6,786 nucleotides of DNA from contig DCVY01000159.1 in the NCBI GenBank assembly GCA_002327945.1, forward strand, positions 1-6,786, in the 5' to 3' direction. Of this stretch, positions 1 to 5,132 are shown piece after piece (position 1 is the stretch's first letter; every line of letters starts with the position of its first letter). The translations under genes were made by a program, and so were the position numbers. The stretch is from Acidovorax delafieldii. Its GTDB lineage: Bacteria; Pseudomonadota; Gammaproteobacteria; Burkholderiales; Burkholderiaceae_C. A model generated the notes under the pieces. The model was not told where the DNA came from and did not search any database. It saw only the letters and a list, made by a program, of their open reading frames with translations.

Positions 1-17
1 ATCCGCCCAGTCAATAA

Positions 18-46
18 GCCAATAAGCCAAACGCCGGGCTATTGGC
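18..46. other. Hairpin in non-coding left end
   Basis: GCCAATA at 18-24 pairs with TATTGGC at 40-46, and GCC (26-28) pairs with GGC (37-39) across a one-base bulge, leaving an 8-nt loop. It is not followed by a T-run on either strand, so it is not a clear intrinsic terminator. It overlaps a short tandem duplication of the unit AATAAGCC (13-28). I see no credible gene in positions 1-120; open frames there are short and look like chance. Confidence 0.4.
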
Positions 47-120
47 AAGAAAAGCAACGCAGCGAACCGCCCGCGGCCGCGCTGCCACAGACACGCGAGG
101 GTTGTGCAGGTCATCCCCTG

Positions 121-287
121 GTGCAGGGTTTCACGCTATCTGGCACATAAAAAAGCGTCTTGTCGGCCCTGGCGGTGTTGCCAATCCTCGCGATACCACC
201 CGCCACCCGGTATCGCTGCGGTTTGCGCCTTGCCAGAACCAAAAAGCCCTCTTTTTTATGGGTGCCAGCAAACGCAAAACACGGCAC
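121..287 (+). repeat. MITE-like long inverted-repeat element, copy 1
   Basis: This 167-bp sequence matches 2049-2210 almost base for base, with about ten substitutions and a longer tip loop. The whole element is an imperfect palindrome: the left arm (GTGCAGGGTTT, then CTGGCACATAAAAAAG) is mirrored by the right arm (CTTTTTTATGGGTGCCAG, then AAACACGGCAC), and the centre holds GATACC...GGTATC (192-214). CCCTGG (116-121) and CCAGGG (291-296) could lengthen the arms in this copy. I see no target-site duplication and no transposase, so any mobility would be in trans. As RNA it would fold into a long hairpin of about 80 bp. Short open frames through it are not genes. It lies beyond the 3' end of the divergent membrane gene. 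I cannot name the family. Confidence 0.8.
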
Positions 288-293
288 TGGCCA

Positions 294-337
294 GGGCTGC
301 GTCCCCTGCGAATCCCGGCCACAGCACCACGCAGCCC
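294..337 (-). terminator. Inverted repeat after the membrane-protein gene
   Basis: GGGCTGCGT (294-302) is a perfect 9-bp complement of ACGCAGCCC (329-337), with a 26-nt loop. It sits immediately beyond the stop codon (339-341) of the leftward gene. The long loop and the lack of a T-run on the minus strand make it a weak intrinsic terminator at best. It may work together with the neighbouring hairpin element at 121-287, or only protect the 3' end of the mRNA. Confidence 0.35.
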
Positions 338-338
338 C

Positions 339-617
339 TCACGGCCGCCAGCCGCGCACCAAAACCCACTGGCAACTGGCACAGGCCAGCACCAGCGCCG
401 CATAGGTCAGCATCTTGCCGTCGCGGCCCAACACCACCAGCCCGGTCACCAGCACCACGCAACCCACGGCGAAATTGATGGCTAACTGACCTCGCCAGGA
501 AGGCACCATCGTCCCTTTGGTTCGAATCAATCGCCCGCCCGGCACCAGCAGCGCGGCCAGTGCGGCGGCGGGCGCCATGAAATTCAAAGCGTGAAGGAGA
601 ACGTCCAGAGGACCCAT
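339..617 (-). CDS. Small conserved-type membrane protein, function unknown
   Basis: A 92-residue protein that I do not recognise as a named family. Three hydrophobic stretches are visible: about residues 6-25 (LLHALNFMAPAAALAALLV), 47-66 (AINFAVGCVVLVTGLVVLG) and 70-86 (YAALVLACASCQWVLV). The loop between the first two carries positive charges (R29, R32, K34, R42), so it is probably an inner-membrane protein with three helices. No catalytic motif is visible. It begins at ATG (615-617) with no clear Shine-Dalgarno sequence. It is divergent from hemA with 72 bp between the two starts, so the two genes share one control region. A hydrophobic protein this coherent, in high-GC codon usage, is unlikely to be a chance frame. 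A role linked to hemA would be a guess from position only. Confidence 0.75.
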   Translation of the reverse strand: MGPLDVLLHALNFMAPAAALAALLVPGGRLIRTKGTMVPSWRGQLAINFAVGCVVLVTGLVVLGRDGKMLTYAALVLACASCQWVLVRGWRP

Positions 618-622
618 AAAAC

Positions 623-636
623 GTGACTCAGATCAA
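623..636. promoter_or_regulatory. FNR/Anr-like box between membrane gene and hemA
   Basis: GTGAC-TCAG-ATCAA matches the FNR/Anr consensus TTGAT-N4-ATCAA at 8 of 10 positions, with one half perfect. Its centre (629.5) lies about 58-60 bp upstream of the expected hemA transcription start, close to the class I activator position of -61.5. An alternative reading as a CRP-type site (TGTGA-N6-TCACA) fits slightly less well. Oxygen-dependent control of hemA by Anr is known in Pseudomonas aeruginosa; that it applies here is inference from one 14-bp match. Confidence 0.35.
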
Positions 637-675
637 GACTTGGGCAGACACGGTGCCCGATGCTGCGAACAATTT

Positions 676-681
676 TATAAT
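676..681 (+). promoter_or_regulatory. hemA -10 box (near-leaderless start)
   Basis: A perfect TATAAT ends only 8 bp before the hemA ATG at 690. Transcription would start around 688-690, leaving an mRNA with no or almost no 5' leader. No good -35 is visible at 17 bp (653-658 is GTGCCC, 3 of 6), which would fit a promoter that depends on an activator. No Shine-Dalgarno sequence precedes the ATG, again consistent with leaderless initiation. Confidence 0.55.
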
Positions 682-689
682 CGCTGTCT

Positions 690-1997
690 ATGGCAGTCTG
701 GGCCCTCGGCATCAACCACACCACCGCGCCGCTTGATCTGCGCGGACGGTTTGCCTTTGCGCTCGACCAGATCACGCCCATGCTGCAGGGCCTGCGCCAG
801 TCACTGGGGCAAATCAGCAACCACCCCAGGGTGGAGACCGCCATCATTTCCACCTGCAACCGCACCGAAATCTATTGCGCTGGCGATCAGGCCGCCATGG
901 AACACACGCTGGGCTGGCTGGCACAAAGCGGCGGCGTGAGCCCTGCACTGCTGCGCTCGCACTCCTACGCCCTCGAAGACAGCCTGGTGGCGCGCCACGC
1001 CTTTCGCGTGGCCAGCGGGCTCGACTCCATGGTGCTGGGCGAGGCCCAGATCCTGGGGCAGATGAAAAACGCCGTGCGCGCCGCCGAAACCGCCGGCGCT
1101 CTGGGCGCCACGCTCAATCAGCTGTTCCAGCGCAGTTTTGCCGTGGCCAAAGAGGTGCGCACCAGCACCGAGATCGGCGCGCACAGCATCAGCATGGCCG
1201 CCGCCGCCGTGCGCCTGGCCGGCCAGTTGTTTGAAGACCTGTCCAAGATCCGCGTGCTGTTTGTCGGTGCGGGCGAAATGATCGAGCTGGCGGCCACGCA
1301 CTTCGCCGCCAAGAACCCCCAGTCCATGGCCATCGCCAACCGCACGTTGGAGCGCGGCGAGAAGCTGGCCGCCCGCTTTGGTGGCGAGGTCATGCGCCTG
1401 TCTGACCTGCCCGAGCGCCTGCACGAGTTCGACGCCATCATCAGCTGCACCGCCAGCACCCTGCCCATCATCGGCCTGGGTGCTGTGGAGCGTGCCCTCA
1501 AGAAGCGCCGCCACCGCCCCATGTTCATGGTGGACCTGGCCGTGCCACGCGACATTGAGCCCGAGGTCAAGGCCCTGGGCGATGTGTACCTCTACACCGT
1601 GGACGACCTGGCCAGTGTGGTGCAGACCGCCCAGGCCAACCGCCAGGCAGCCGTGGCGCAGGCTGAAGCCATCATCGACGCCGGCGTGCAGAGCTTCATG
1701 CACTGGATGGAGCTGCGCAGCCCCGCGGGCGCGGCTGGCGGCGTGGTGCCCCTGATCCAGCAGATCAACGCCCAGACCGACGAATGGCGCGCCCTGGAGA
1801 TCGCGCGCGCCAAAAAGCTGCTGTCCCAGGGTGAAGATGTCGATGCCGTGCTGGAAGCCCTGTCGCGCGGTCTTGCGCAGAAGATGCTGCACGGCACCAT
1901 GGCCGAGTTGCGGGCGGGTGACGCCGACATGCGCGCCCAGACCGCGCAAACCGTCTCCCGCTTGTTCCTGCGCTCGCAAAGCAAAACGGACTTGTAG
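690..1997 (+). CDS. hemA: Glutamyl-tRNA reductase HemA
   Basis: NADPH-dependent cytoplasmic enzyme that reduces glutamyl-tRNA(Glu) to glutamate-1-semialdehyde, the committed step of the C5 route to 5-aminolaevulinate and haem. The 435-residue length is normal for the family. Visible signatures: the N-terminal [14 protein letters not shown] (7-20); the catalytic cysteine C56 in STCNRTEIY (54-62); the [13 protein letters not shown] block (112-124); the nucleotide-binding GAGEM (193-197) followed by ANRT (216-219); and [12 protein letters not shown] in the NADPH domain. The C-terminal helical dimerisation region includes the VSRLFLRSQ tail. ATG 690 is chosen because homologues begin [10 protein letters not shown] and the promoter lies just upstream. 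The partner semialdehyde aminomutase gene (hemL) is not in this window. The gene is divergent from the small membrane gene, and a repeat element separates it from prfA, so it may be a separate transcription unit. Confidence 0.97.
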   Translation: MAVWALGINHTTAPLDLRGRFAFALDQITPMLQGLRQSLGQISNHPRVETAIISTCNRTEIYCAGDQAAMEHTLGWLAQSGGVSPALLRSHSYALEDSLVARHAFRVASGLDSMVLGEAQILGQMKNAVRAAETAGALGATLNQLFQRSFAVAKEVRTSTEIGAHSISMAAAAVRLAGQLFEDLSKIRVLFVGAGEMIELAATHFAAKNPQSMAIANRTLERGEKLAARFGGEVMRLSDLPERLHEFDAIISCTASTLPIIGLGAVERALKKRRHRPMFMVDLAVPRDIEPEVKALGDVYLYTVDDLASVVQTAQANRQAAVAQAEAIIDAGVQSFMHWMELRSPAGAAGGVVPLIQQINAQTDEWRALEIARAKKLLSQGEDVDAVLEALSRGLAQKMLHGTMAELRAGDADMRAQTAQTVSRLFLRSQSKTDL

Positions 1998-2022
1998 CGT
2001 CGCCCGCCCGCTCATGCCCGCA

Positions 2023-2042
2023 CCGATTTCAAACCAAATCGG
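2023..2042 (+). terminator. Short hairpin after hemA
   Basis: CCGATTT (2023-2029) pairs perfectly with AAATCGG (2036-2042) around a 6-nt loop, 25 bp beyond the hemA stop. It is followed by CCCCTAG rather than a T-run, so it is not a canonical intrinsic terminator. It directly abuts the repeat element that starts at 2049, and the two may end or stabilise the hemA message together. Confidence 0.4.
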
Positions 2043-2048
2043 CCCCTA

Positions 2049-2210
2049 GTGCAGTGTTTCACGCTATCTGGCACATAAAAAAGCGTCTTTTCGGCCCTGG
2101 CGGTGTTGCAAATCCTCGCAATACCAACCGCGGTATCGCTGCGGTTTGCGCCTTGCCAGAACCAAAAATCCCTCTTTTTTATTTGTGCCAGCAAGCGCAA
2201 AACACTGCAC
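2049..2210 (+). repeat. MITE-like long inverted-repeat element, copy 2
   Basis: This 162-bp element is the second copy of the sequence at 121-287, in the same orientation. It is the cleaner copy: its ends GTGCAGTGTTT (2049-2059) and AAACACTGCAC (2200-2210) are perfect inverted repeats of 11 bp, and pairing continues through CTGGCACATAAAAAAG against CTTTTTTATTTGTGCCAG. The inner arms also pair approximately (TGGCGGTGTTGCAAA against TTTGCGCCTTGCCA), up to ATACC...GGTAT at the tip. It lies wholly between hemA and prfA, carries no gene, and shows no target duplication. If hemA is transcribed through it, the RNA would form a long double-stranded stem, a possible RNase III substrate as described for Neisseria Correia elements (analogy only). 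Confidence 0.85.
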
Positions 2211-2252
2211 CAGCGCTTGATAAAAGGCACTTGAAGCTACAAATTAAGTAGC
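2211..2252 (+). repeat. Degenerate short intergenic hairpin repeat before prfA
   Basis: CAGCGCTTGAT...GGCACTTGAAGCTAC...GTAGC resembles a short intergenic repeat that I recall from Comamonadaceae genomes, with a GCGCTT/AAGCGC stem followed by an AGCTA motif. Here the first stem is decayed (one mismatch and a wobble). The second is intact: GCTAC (2236-2240) pairs with GTAGC (2248-2252) around AAATTAA. It begins at the exact end of repeat copy 2. Family membership rests on memory. Confidence 0.4.
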
Positions 2253-2288
2253 AATTGTTTTTCCTTCCCGCAATTTTCTCCTCCCCGC

Positions 2289-3401
2289 ATGAAACCCTTT
2301 CTCCGAAGCCAGCTGGAACGCTACGCGCAGCGTCTGGGCGAACTGGACTTCCTGCTCTCGCGCGAAGACATCATGGCCGACATGGCGCAATACCGCGTGC
2401 TGTCGCGCGAGCATGCCGAGGTCACCCAGGTCGCAGGCCGTTATGCCCGCTTTCTGCAGCGCGAGGCCGACCTGGCCGGTGCGCGCGAGATGCTGGCCGA
2501 CCCTGACATGGCGGAAATGGCGCAGGAAGAAATCACCACGGCCGAGGCCGAACTGCTGCAACTCGAAGACGAGTTACAGCGCCTGCTGTTGCCCAAAAAC
2601 CCCGACGACGCGCGCAACGCCTTTGTCGAAATCCGCGCGGGCACGGGCGGCGATGAATCGGCCCTGTTCGCGGGCGACCTCACGCGCATGTACATGCGCT
2701 ACGCTGACCGCGTGGGCTGGAAGGTCGAAGTGGTCAGCGAGAACGCGGCCGAGCTGGGGGGGTACAAGGAAATCGTGCTGCGCATCGAGGGCCAGCCTGG
2801 AACGGGCCCCTCTGGTAGCGGTGTGTACGGGGCCCTCCAATTCGAATCGGGTGGCCACCGGGTGCAGCGCGTTCCCGCCACCGAAACCCAGGGCCGCATC
2901 CACACCAGCGCCTGCACCGTGGCCGTGATGCCCGAGCCCGATGAGACCGAGGCCATCAAGCTCAACCCGGCCGATCTGCGCATCGACACCTTCCGCGCCA
3001 GTGGCGCCGGCGGCCAGCACATCAACAAGACCGACTCGGCCGTGCGCGTGGTCCACTTGCCCACCGGCATCGTGGCCGAGTGCCAGGACGGACGCAGCCA
3101 GCACAGCAACAAGGCCAAGGCGCTGCAGGTGCTGCAGGCGCGCATCCAGGAGAAAGAACGCAGCGAGCGCGCCGCCAAAGAGGCCGCGTTGCGCAAGGGC
3201 CTGATCGGCAGTGGCGACCGCAGTGACCGCATCCGCACCTACAACTTCCCGCAGGGGCGCCTGACCGACCACCGCATCAACCTCACTTTGTACAAGCTGC
3301 AATACGTGATGGATGGCGACCTGACCGAAGTGCTGCAATCGCTGGCCCACGCGCGCGAAGCCGAGCAACTGGAAGAACTGGAGAAGGGCGCCACCGTTTG
3401 A
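2289..3401 (+). CDS. prfA: Peptide chain release factor 1 (RF1)
   Basis: Class I release factor that recognises UAA and UAG in the ribosomal A site and triggers peptidyl-tRNA hydrolysis. Visible features: an N-terminal helical domain (about 1-100); the PAT codon-recognition tripeptide (196-198) in [15 protein letters not shown], which marks RF1 rather than RF2 (SPF); and the catalytic GGQ (241-243) in [19 protein letters not shown]. The downstream [24 protein letters not shown] block is typical. The protein has 370 residues, about ten more than usual. Part of the excess is an extra Gly/Pro/Ser-rich stretch of about eight residues (169-176) in the domain 2 loop, where homologues read EGDGVYG. 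ATG 2289 matches the family start MKPFL; there is no Shine-Dalgarno sequence before it, only a pyrimidine-rich tract. prmC, whose product methylates Q243, follows 69 bp downstream. Confidence 0.97.
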   Translation: MKPFLRSQLERYAQRLGELDFLLSREDIMADMAQYRVLSREHAEVTQVAGRYARFLQREADLAGAREMLADPDMAEMAQEEITTAEAELLQLEDELQRLLLPKNPDDARNAFVEIRAGTGGDESALFAGDLTRMYMRYADRVGWKVEVVSENAAELGGYKEIVLRIEGQPGTGPSGSGVYGALQFESGGHRVQRVPATETQGRIHTSACTVAVMPEPDETEAIKLNPADLRIDTFRASGAGGQHINKTDSAVRVVHLPTGIVAECQDGRSQHSNKAKALQVLQARIQEKERSERAAKEAALRKGLIGSGDRSDRIRTYNFPQGRLTDHRINLTLYKLQYVMDGDLTEVLQSLAHAREAEQLEELEKGATV

Positions 3402-3424
3402 TCCTCGCCGCGCATTTGAAATAA

Positions 3425-3466
3425 ATTTCTGGCGTTTGTTGGACAGGCGCCATCGGCTATCAAAAC
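3425..3466 (+). repeat. Short intergenic hairpin repeat between prfA and prmC
   Basis: TGGCGTTTGT (3430-3439) pairs with ACAGGCGCCA (3443-3452) over ten bp including two G-T wobbles, around a 3-nt TGG loop, followed by TCGGCTATCAAAAC. This matches the pattern of a short repeat (GGCGCTT...AAGCGCCATCAGCTATCAAAA) that I remember as common between genes in Comamonadaceae. It ends just before the prmC start and has no T-run, so attenuation or mRNA processing is more likely than termination. Confidence 0.5.
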
Positions 3467-3470
3467 AAGA

Positions 3471-4313
3471 GTGAACACCACAACCCCCACCCTGGCCCAG
3501 GCGCTCACCCAGGCCCGCACGCTGGGCCTGGAACGCATCGACGCCCAGTTGCTGCTGCTGCACGCCCTCGCCCGGCCCGACGCCGGCCGCGCCTGGCTGC
3601 TGGCGCACGACACCGATGCGCTGGGGCCCGCGGTGCACGAACAGTTTATGGGCCTGTGCCAGCGCCGCGCAACCGGCGAGCCCGTGGCCTACCTCACGGG
3701 ACGCAAAGAGTTTTACGGCCTGCAACTGGCCATTGACGCCCGCGTGCTCGACCCGCGCCCCGACACCGAAACGCTGGTGGACTGGGCCCTGGAAGTGATC
3801 GCCCCCCTGCCCGCCCCGAGCGTGGTGGACCTGGGCACCGGCAGCGGCGCCATCGCGCTGGCCCTGCAACACCAGCGCCCCACGGCCCAGGTGCTGGCCG
3901 TGGATGCCAGCGCTGATGCCTTGGCCGTGGCACAGGCCAATGCGCAGCGCCTGGCGCTGCCCGTGCGGTTCATGCAGGGCCGCTGGCTGCGCGGTGTGGA
4001 TGACCGCTTCGACGCCATAGTCTCCAACCCGCCCTACATTGCCGCCACCGACCCGCACCTCGCAGCCCTCACCCATGAGCCCCTGCAGGCCCTGGCCAGT
4101 GGCCCCGATGGGCTCGACGATATCCGCACCATCGTGGCGCAGGCGCCGGCGCACCTCATCCATGGTGGCTGGCTGCTGCTGGAGCATGGCCACGACCAGG
4201 CCGGCGCCGTCGGCGCACTGCTGCGGGCGCAGGGCTTTGCGCAGGTGCAAAGCCGCAATGACCTCGCCGGCATCGCGCGTTGCACCGGCGGGCAGTGGCC
4301 GACAGTGAAATAA
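3471..4313 (+). CDS. prmC: Release factor glutamine methyltransferase PrmC (HemK)
   Basis: S-adenosylmethionine-dependent N5-glutamine methyltransferase that modifies the glutamine of the GGQ motif in release factors, raising their termination efficiency. It has 280 residues, the usual length. An N-terminal helical substrate-binding domain (about 1-80) is followed by the Rossmann methyltransferase fold: SAM motif I VVDLGTGSGAIALAL (118-132), the acidic ribose-binding end of strand 2 at VLAVDAS (141-147), and the hallmark NPPY (186-189), which binds the target glutamine amide. RPDTE (96-100) is a conserved pre-motif. The start is GTG 3471, preceded only by a weak AAGA. The gene lies 69 bp after its substrate gene prfA on the same strand, a classical pairing. 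The name hemK is historical, and the nearby hemA does not imply a haem function. Confidence 0.96.
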   Translation: MNTTTPTLAQALTQARTLGLERIDAQLLLLHALARPDAGRAWLLAHDTDALGPAVHEQFMGLCQRRATGEPVAYLTGRKEFYGLQLAIDARVLDPRPDTETLVDWALEVIAPLPAPSVVDLGTGSGAIALALQHQRPTAQVLAVDASADALAVAQANAQRLALPVRFMQGRWLRGVDDRFDAIVSNPPYIAATDPHLAALTHEPLQALASGPDGLDDIRTIVAQAPAHLIHGGWLLLEHGHDQAGAVGALLRAQGFAQVQSRNDLAGIARCTGGQWPTVK

Positions 4314-4323
4314 TGCCCCCATT

Positions 4324-4356
4324 GCGGGCCTGTGCCCGCCAGCCCTCTACAAGGAG
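4324..4356 (+). promoter_or_regulatory. grxD leader: hairpin and strong ribosome binding site
   Basis: GCGGGC (4324-4329) pairs perfectly with GCCCGC (4334-4339) around CTGT, just after the prmC stop. AAGGAG (4351-4356) then sits 6 nt before the grxD ATG. This is the only strong Shine-Dalgarno sequence among the four rightward genes. AAATAAT at 4308-4314 could be a -10 element, but no -35 at proper spacing is evident. Confidence 0.5.
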
Positions 4357-4362
4357 AACCCC

Positions 4363-4686
4363 ATGAGCGACACCCAACAACGCATCCACGCCCTCGTGAA
4401 TTCCAACGACATCCTGCTGTTCATGAAAGGCAATGCCAGCTTTCCGATGTGCGGTTTTTCGGGCCGTGCCATCCAGATTCTCAAGGCCTGCGGCGTGGAC
4501 ACCAAGACCCTGACCACGGTTAACGTGCTGGAAGACGAGGAAATCCGCCAGGGCATCAAGGAATATAGCAACTGGCCCACCATCCCGCAGTTGTATGTGA
4601 AGGGTGAGTTCATCGGCGGCTCGGACATCATGATGGAGATGTACGAATCGGGTGAACTCAAACAGGTGCTGGACACCCAGGACTGA
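4363..4686 (+). CDS. grxD: Monothiol glutaredoxin GrxD (CGFS type)
   Basis: Cytoplasmic monothiol glutaredoxin (Grx4/Grx5 class), which binds a [2Fe-2S] cluster as a dimer with glutathione and passes it to Fe-S proteins, usually with BolA-type partners. It has 107 residues, the normal length. The active site is C30-G-F-S33 in FPMCGFSGRA. Other visible glutathione-binding elements are K22 in LFMKG, the cis-proline segment WPTIPQLYV (71-79) and GGSD (85-88). ATG 4363 is fixed by AAGGAG 6 nt upstream. It is last in the rightward cluster, 49 bp after prmC, and a strong terminator follows 40 bp downstream. It may be read from the prfA-prmC transcript, from its own promoter, or both. Confidence 0.96.
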   Translation: MSDTQQRIHALVNSNDILLFMKGNASFPMCGFSGRAIQILKACGVDTKTLTTVNVLEDEEIRQGIKEYSNWPTIPQLYVKGEFIGGSDIMMEMYESGELKQVLDTQD

Positions 4687-4726
4687 AAGCACCCAGGGCC
4701 ACCGGCCCGGGCATCCCGCGCTGCCA

Positions 4727-4750
4727 GGCTGCCTTCGGGCGGCCTTTTTT
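4727..4750 (+). terminator. Intrinsic terminator of the grxD transcript
   Basis: GGCTGCC (4727-4733) pairs with GGCGGCC (4738-4744), all positions including one G-T wobble, around a UUCG tetraloop, and six T follow directly (4745-4750). It is a textbook Rho-independent terminator for the rightward hemA-prfA-prmC-grxD strand. Confidence 0.93.
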
Positions 4751-4751
4751 G

Positions 4752-4774
4752 TGTGCGCCCAGCATGGGCGCACA
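4752..4774. other. Perfect 9-bp hairpin between facing terminators
   Basis: TGTGCGCCC (4752-4760) pairs perfectly with GGGCGCACA (4766-4774) around AGCAT. There is no T-run after it on either strand. It lies between the rightward terminator at 4727-4750 and the leftward one at 4777-4808, so it may reinforce the boundary between the two opposing units. Confidence 0.5.
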
Positions 4775-4776
4775 AG

Positions 4777-4808
4777 AAAAAAGCCCAAGTGAATCAATCA
4801 CTTAGGCT
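4777..4808 (-). terminator. Leftward intrinsic terminator
   Basis: Read on the minus strand, AGCC and AAGTGA pair with TCACTT and GGCT across a single mismatch, around a 5-nt loop (4782-4808), and the stem runs straight into six T (4777-4782 on the plus strand are A). It therefore ends leftward transcription. Immediately upstream in that direction is the tRNA-like 3' end at 4815, so it looks like the terminator of a tRNA gene whose body is no longer here. Confidence 0.8.
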
Positions 4809-4814
4809 GTATCT

Positions 4815-4834
4815 TGGCGGAAACGGAGGTTCGG
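4815..4834 (-). other. 3'-end remnant of a tRNA-Ser gene (candidate attachment site)
   Basis: The minus strand reads CGAACCTCCGTTTCCGCCA just before a leftward terminator. Bacterial tRNA-Ser genes typically end in (C)CCTCCGTCTCCGCCA, so acceptor strand, discriminator G and encoded CCA are all recognisable; identity fades within the T-stem and T-loop. No complementary 5' acceptor (GGAAACG on the minus strand) or rest of a cloverleaf occurs within 100 bp. It is therefore a fragment, not a tRNA gene. Site-specific integration into a tRNA 3' end leaves such a fragment at one end of the element; that origin is inference. Confidence 0.45.
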
Positions 4835-5132
4835 TCTTCATGGCTGATTTCCTATTGATGGTTCAGCCGCATGAGCGCGATGCCAGAAACGACAAAGGGC
4901 TACGACGTGTGCCGTAGCCCTTTGGTTTGGATAGATTGAATGTGTCCGCGACTCACGCGGCACGGCCTACCGCTGCCAGCATGGCTGGCGGTGCCGATGT
5001 TGTCACTGTAGCTATCTGTCGTATAGGCTGTCCAGCTTGGTGAAACTTTGGTGTGGGAAGCCGTGCCAATACCAAATACACAGCCCAAGGCGTACATGTC
5101 TAAATAAGCCTTTAGAGTGCTGTGCGAGCTGA
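4835..5132. other. Hairpin-rich intergenic region, no convincing gene
   Basis: About 300 bp between the tRNA-like remnant and the toxin gene. It contains three strong hairpins: 4893-4924 (entered separately), 4946-4960 (CCGCG/CGCGG) and 4971-4993 (GCCAGC/GCTGGC extended by wobble pairs to 10 bp). A fourth, imperfect one involves CTATC...ATAGG near 5014-5033. A 25-codon frame (ATG 4840 to TAG, MADFLLMVQPHERDARND...) is preceded by GGAGG 10 nt upstream. An 83-codon GTG frame runs on the minus strand at 4900-5151. Neither resembles a protein I know, and both end inside the 4893-4924 hairpin. A small structured RNA is possible. Confidence 0.4.
4893..4924. terminator. Strong 12-bp perfect hairpin in accessory region
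   Basis: CAAAGGGCTACG (4893-4904) pairs perfectly with CGTAGCCCTTTG (4913-4924) around an 8-nt loop. The A/T ends of the stem give a short U-tract inside the RNA on both strands (CCCUUUG), so it may act as a weak bidirectional terminator. On the minus strand it lies downstream of the toxin-antitoxin pair and could end that transcript. Confidence 0.5.

Noticed and set aside
42..485. Plus-strand frame of 147 codons at the left end
   Set aside because: It runs through the inverted-repeat element and the 3' part of the membrane-protein gene. The similar peptide FHAIWHIKKRL found again near 2055 is only translation of the DNA repeat.
801..2015. Long open frame on the minus strand opposite hemA (about 400 codons)
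   Set aside because: It is rich in His, Gly, Ala and Gln, typical of the reverse strand of a GC-rich gene, and fully opposes the certain hemA gene.
2574..4322. Very long open frame on the minus strand opposite prfA and prmC (about 580 codons)
   Set aside because: Same low-complexity reverse-strand composition. It spans two certain genes and their intergenic gap and has no recognisable domain.
4156..4797. Minus-strand frame opposite the prmC end and grxD
   Set aside because: It runs through both strong terminator hairpins and over the well supported grxD gene, with no known motif.
4809..4905. Possible complete tRNA-Ser gene on the minus strand
   Set aside because: Only the 3' end matches. 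No complementary 5' acceptor strand, D-arm or anticodon arm can be found upstream of it.
4840..4917. 25-codon ATG frame with GGAGG 10 nt upstream
   Set aside because: The GGAGG belongs to the tRNA-Ser-like remnant read on the other strand, and the frame ends inside a hairpin. Too little to call a gene.
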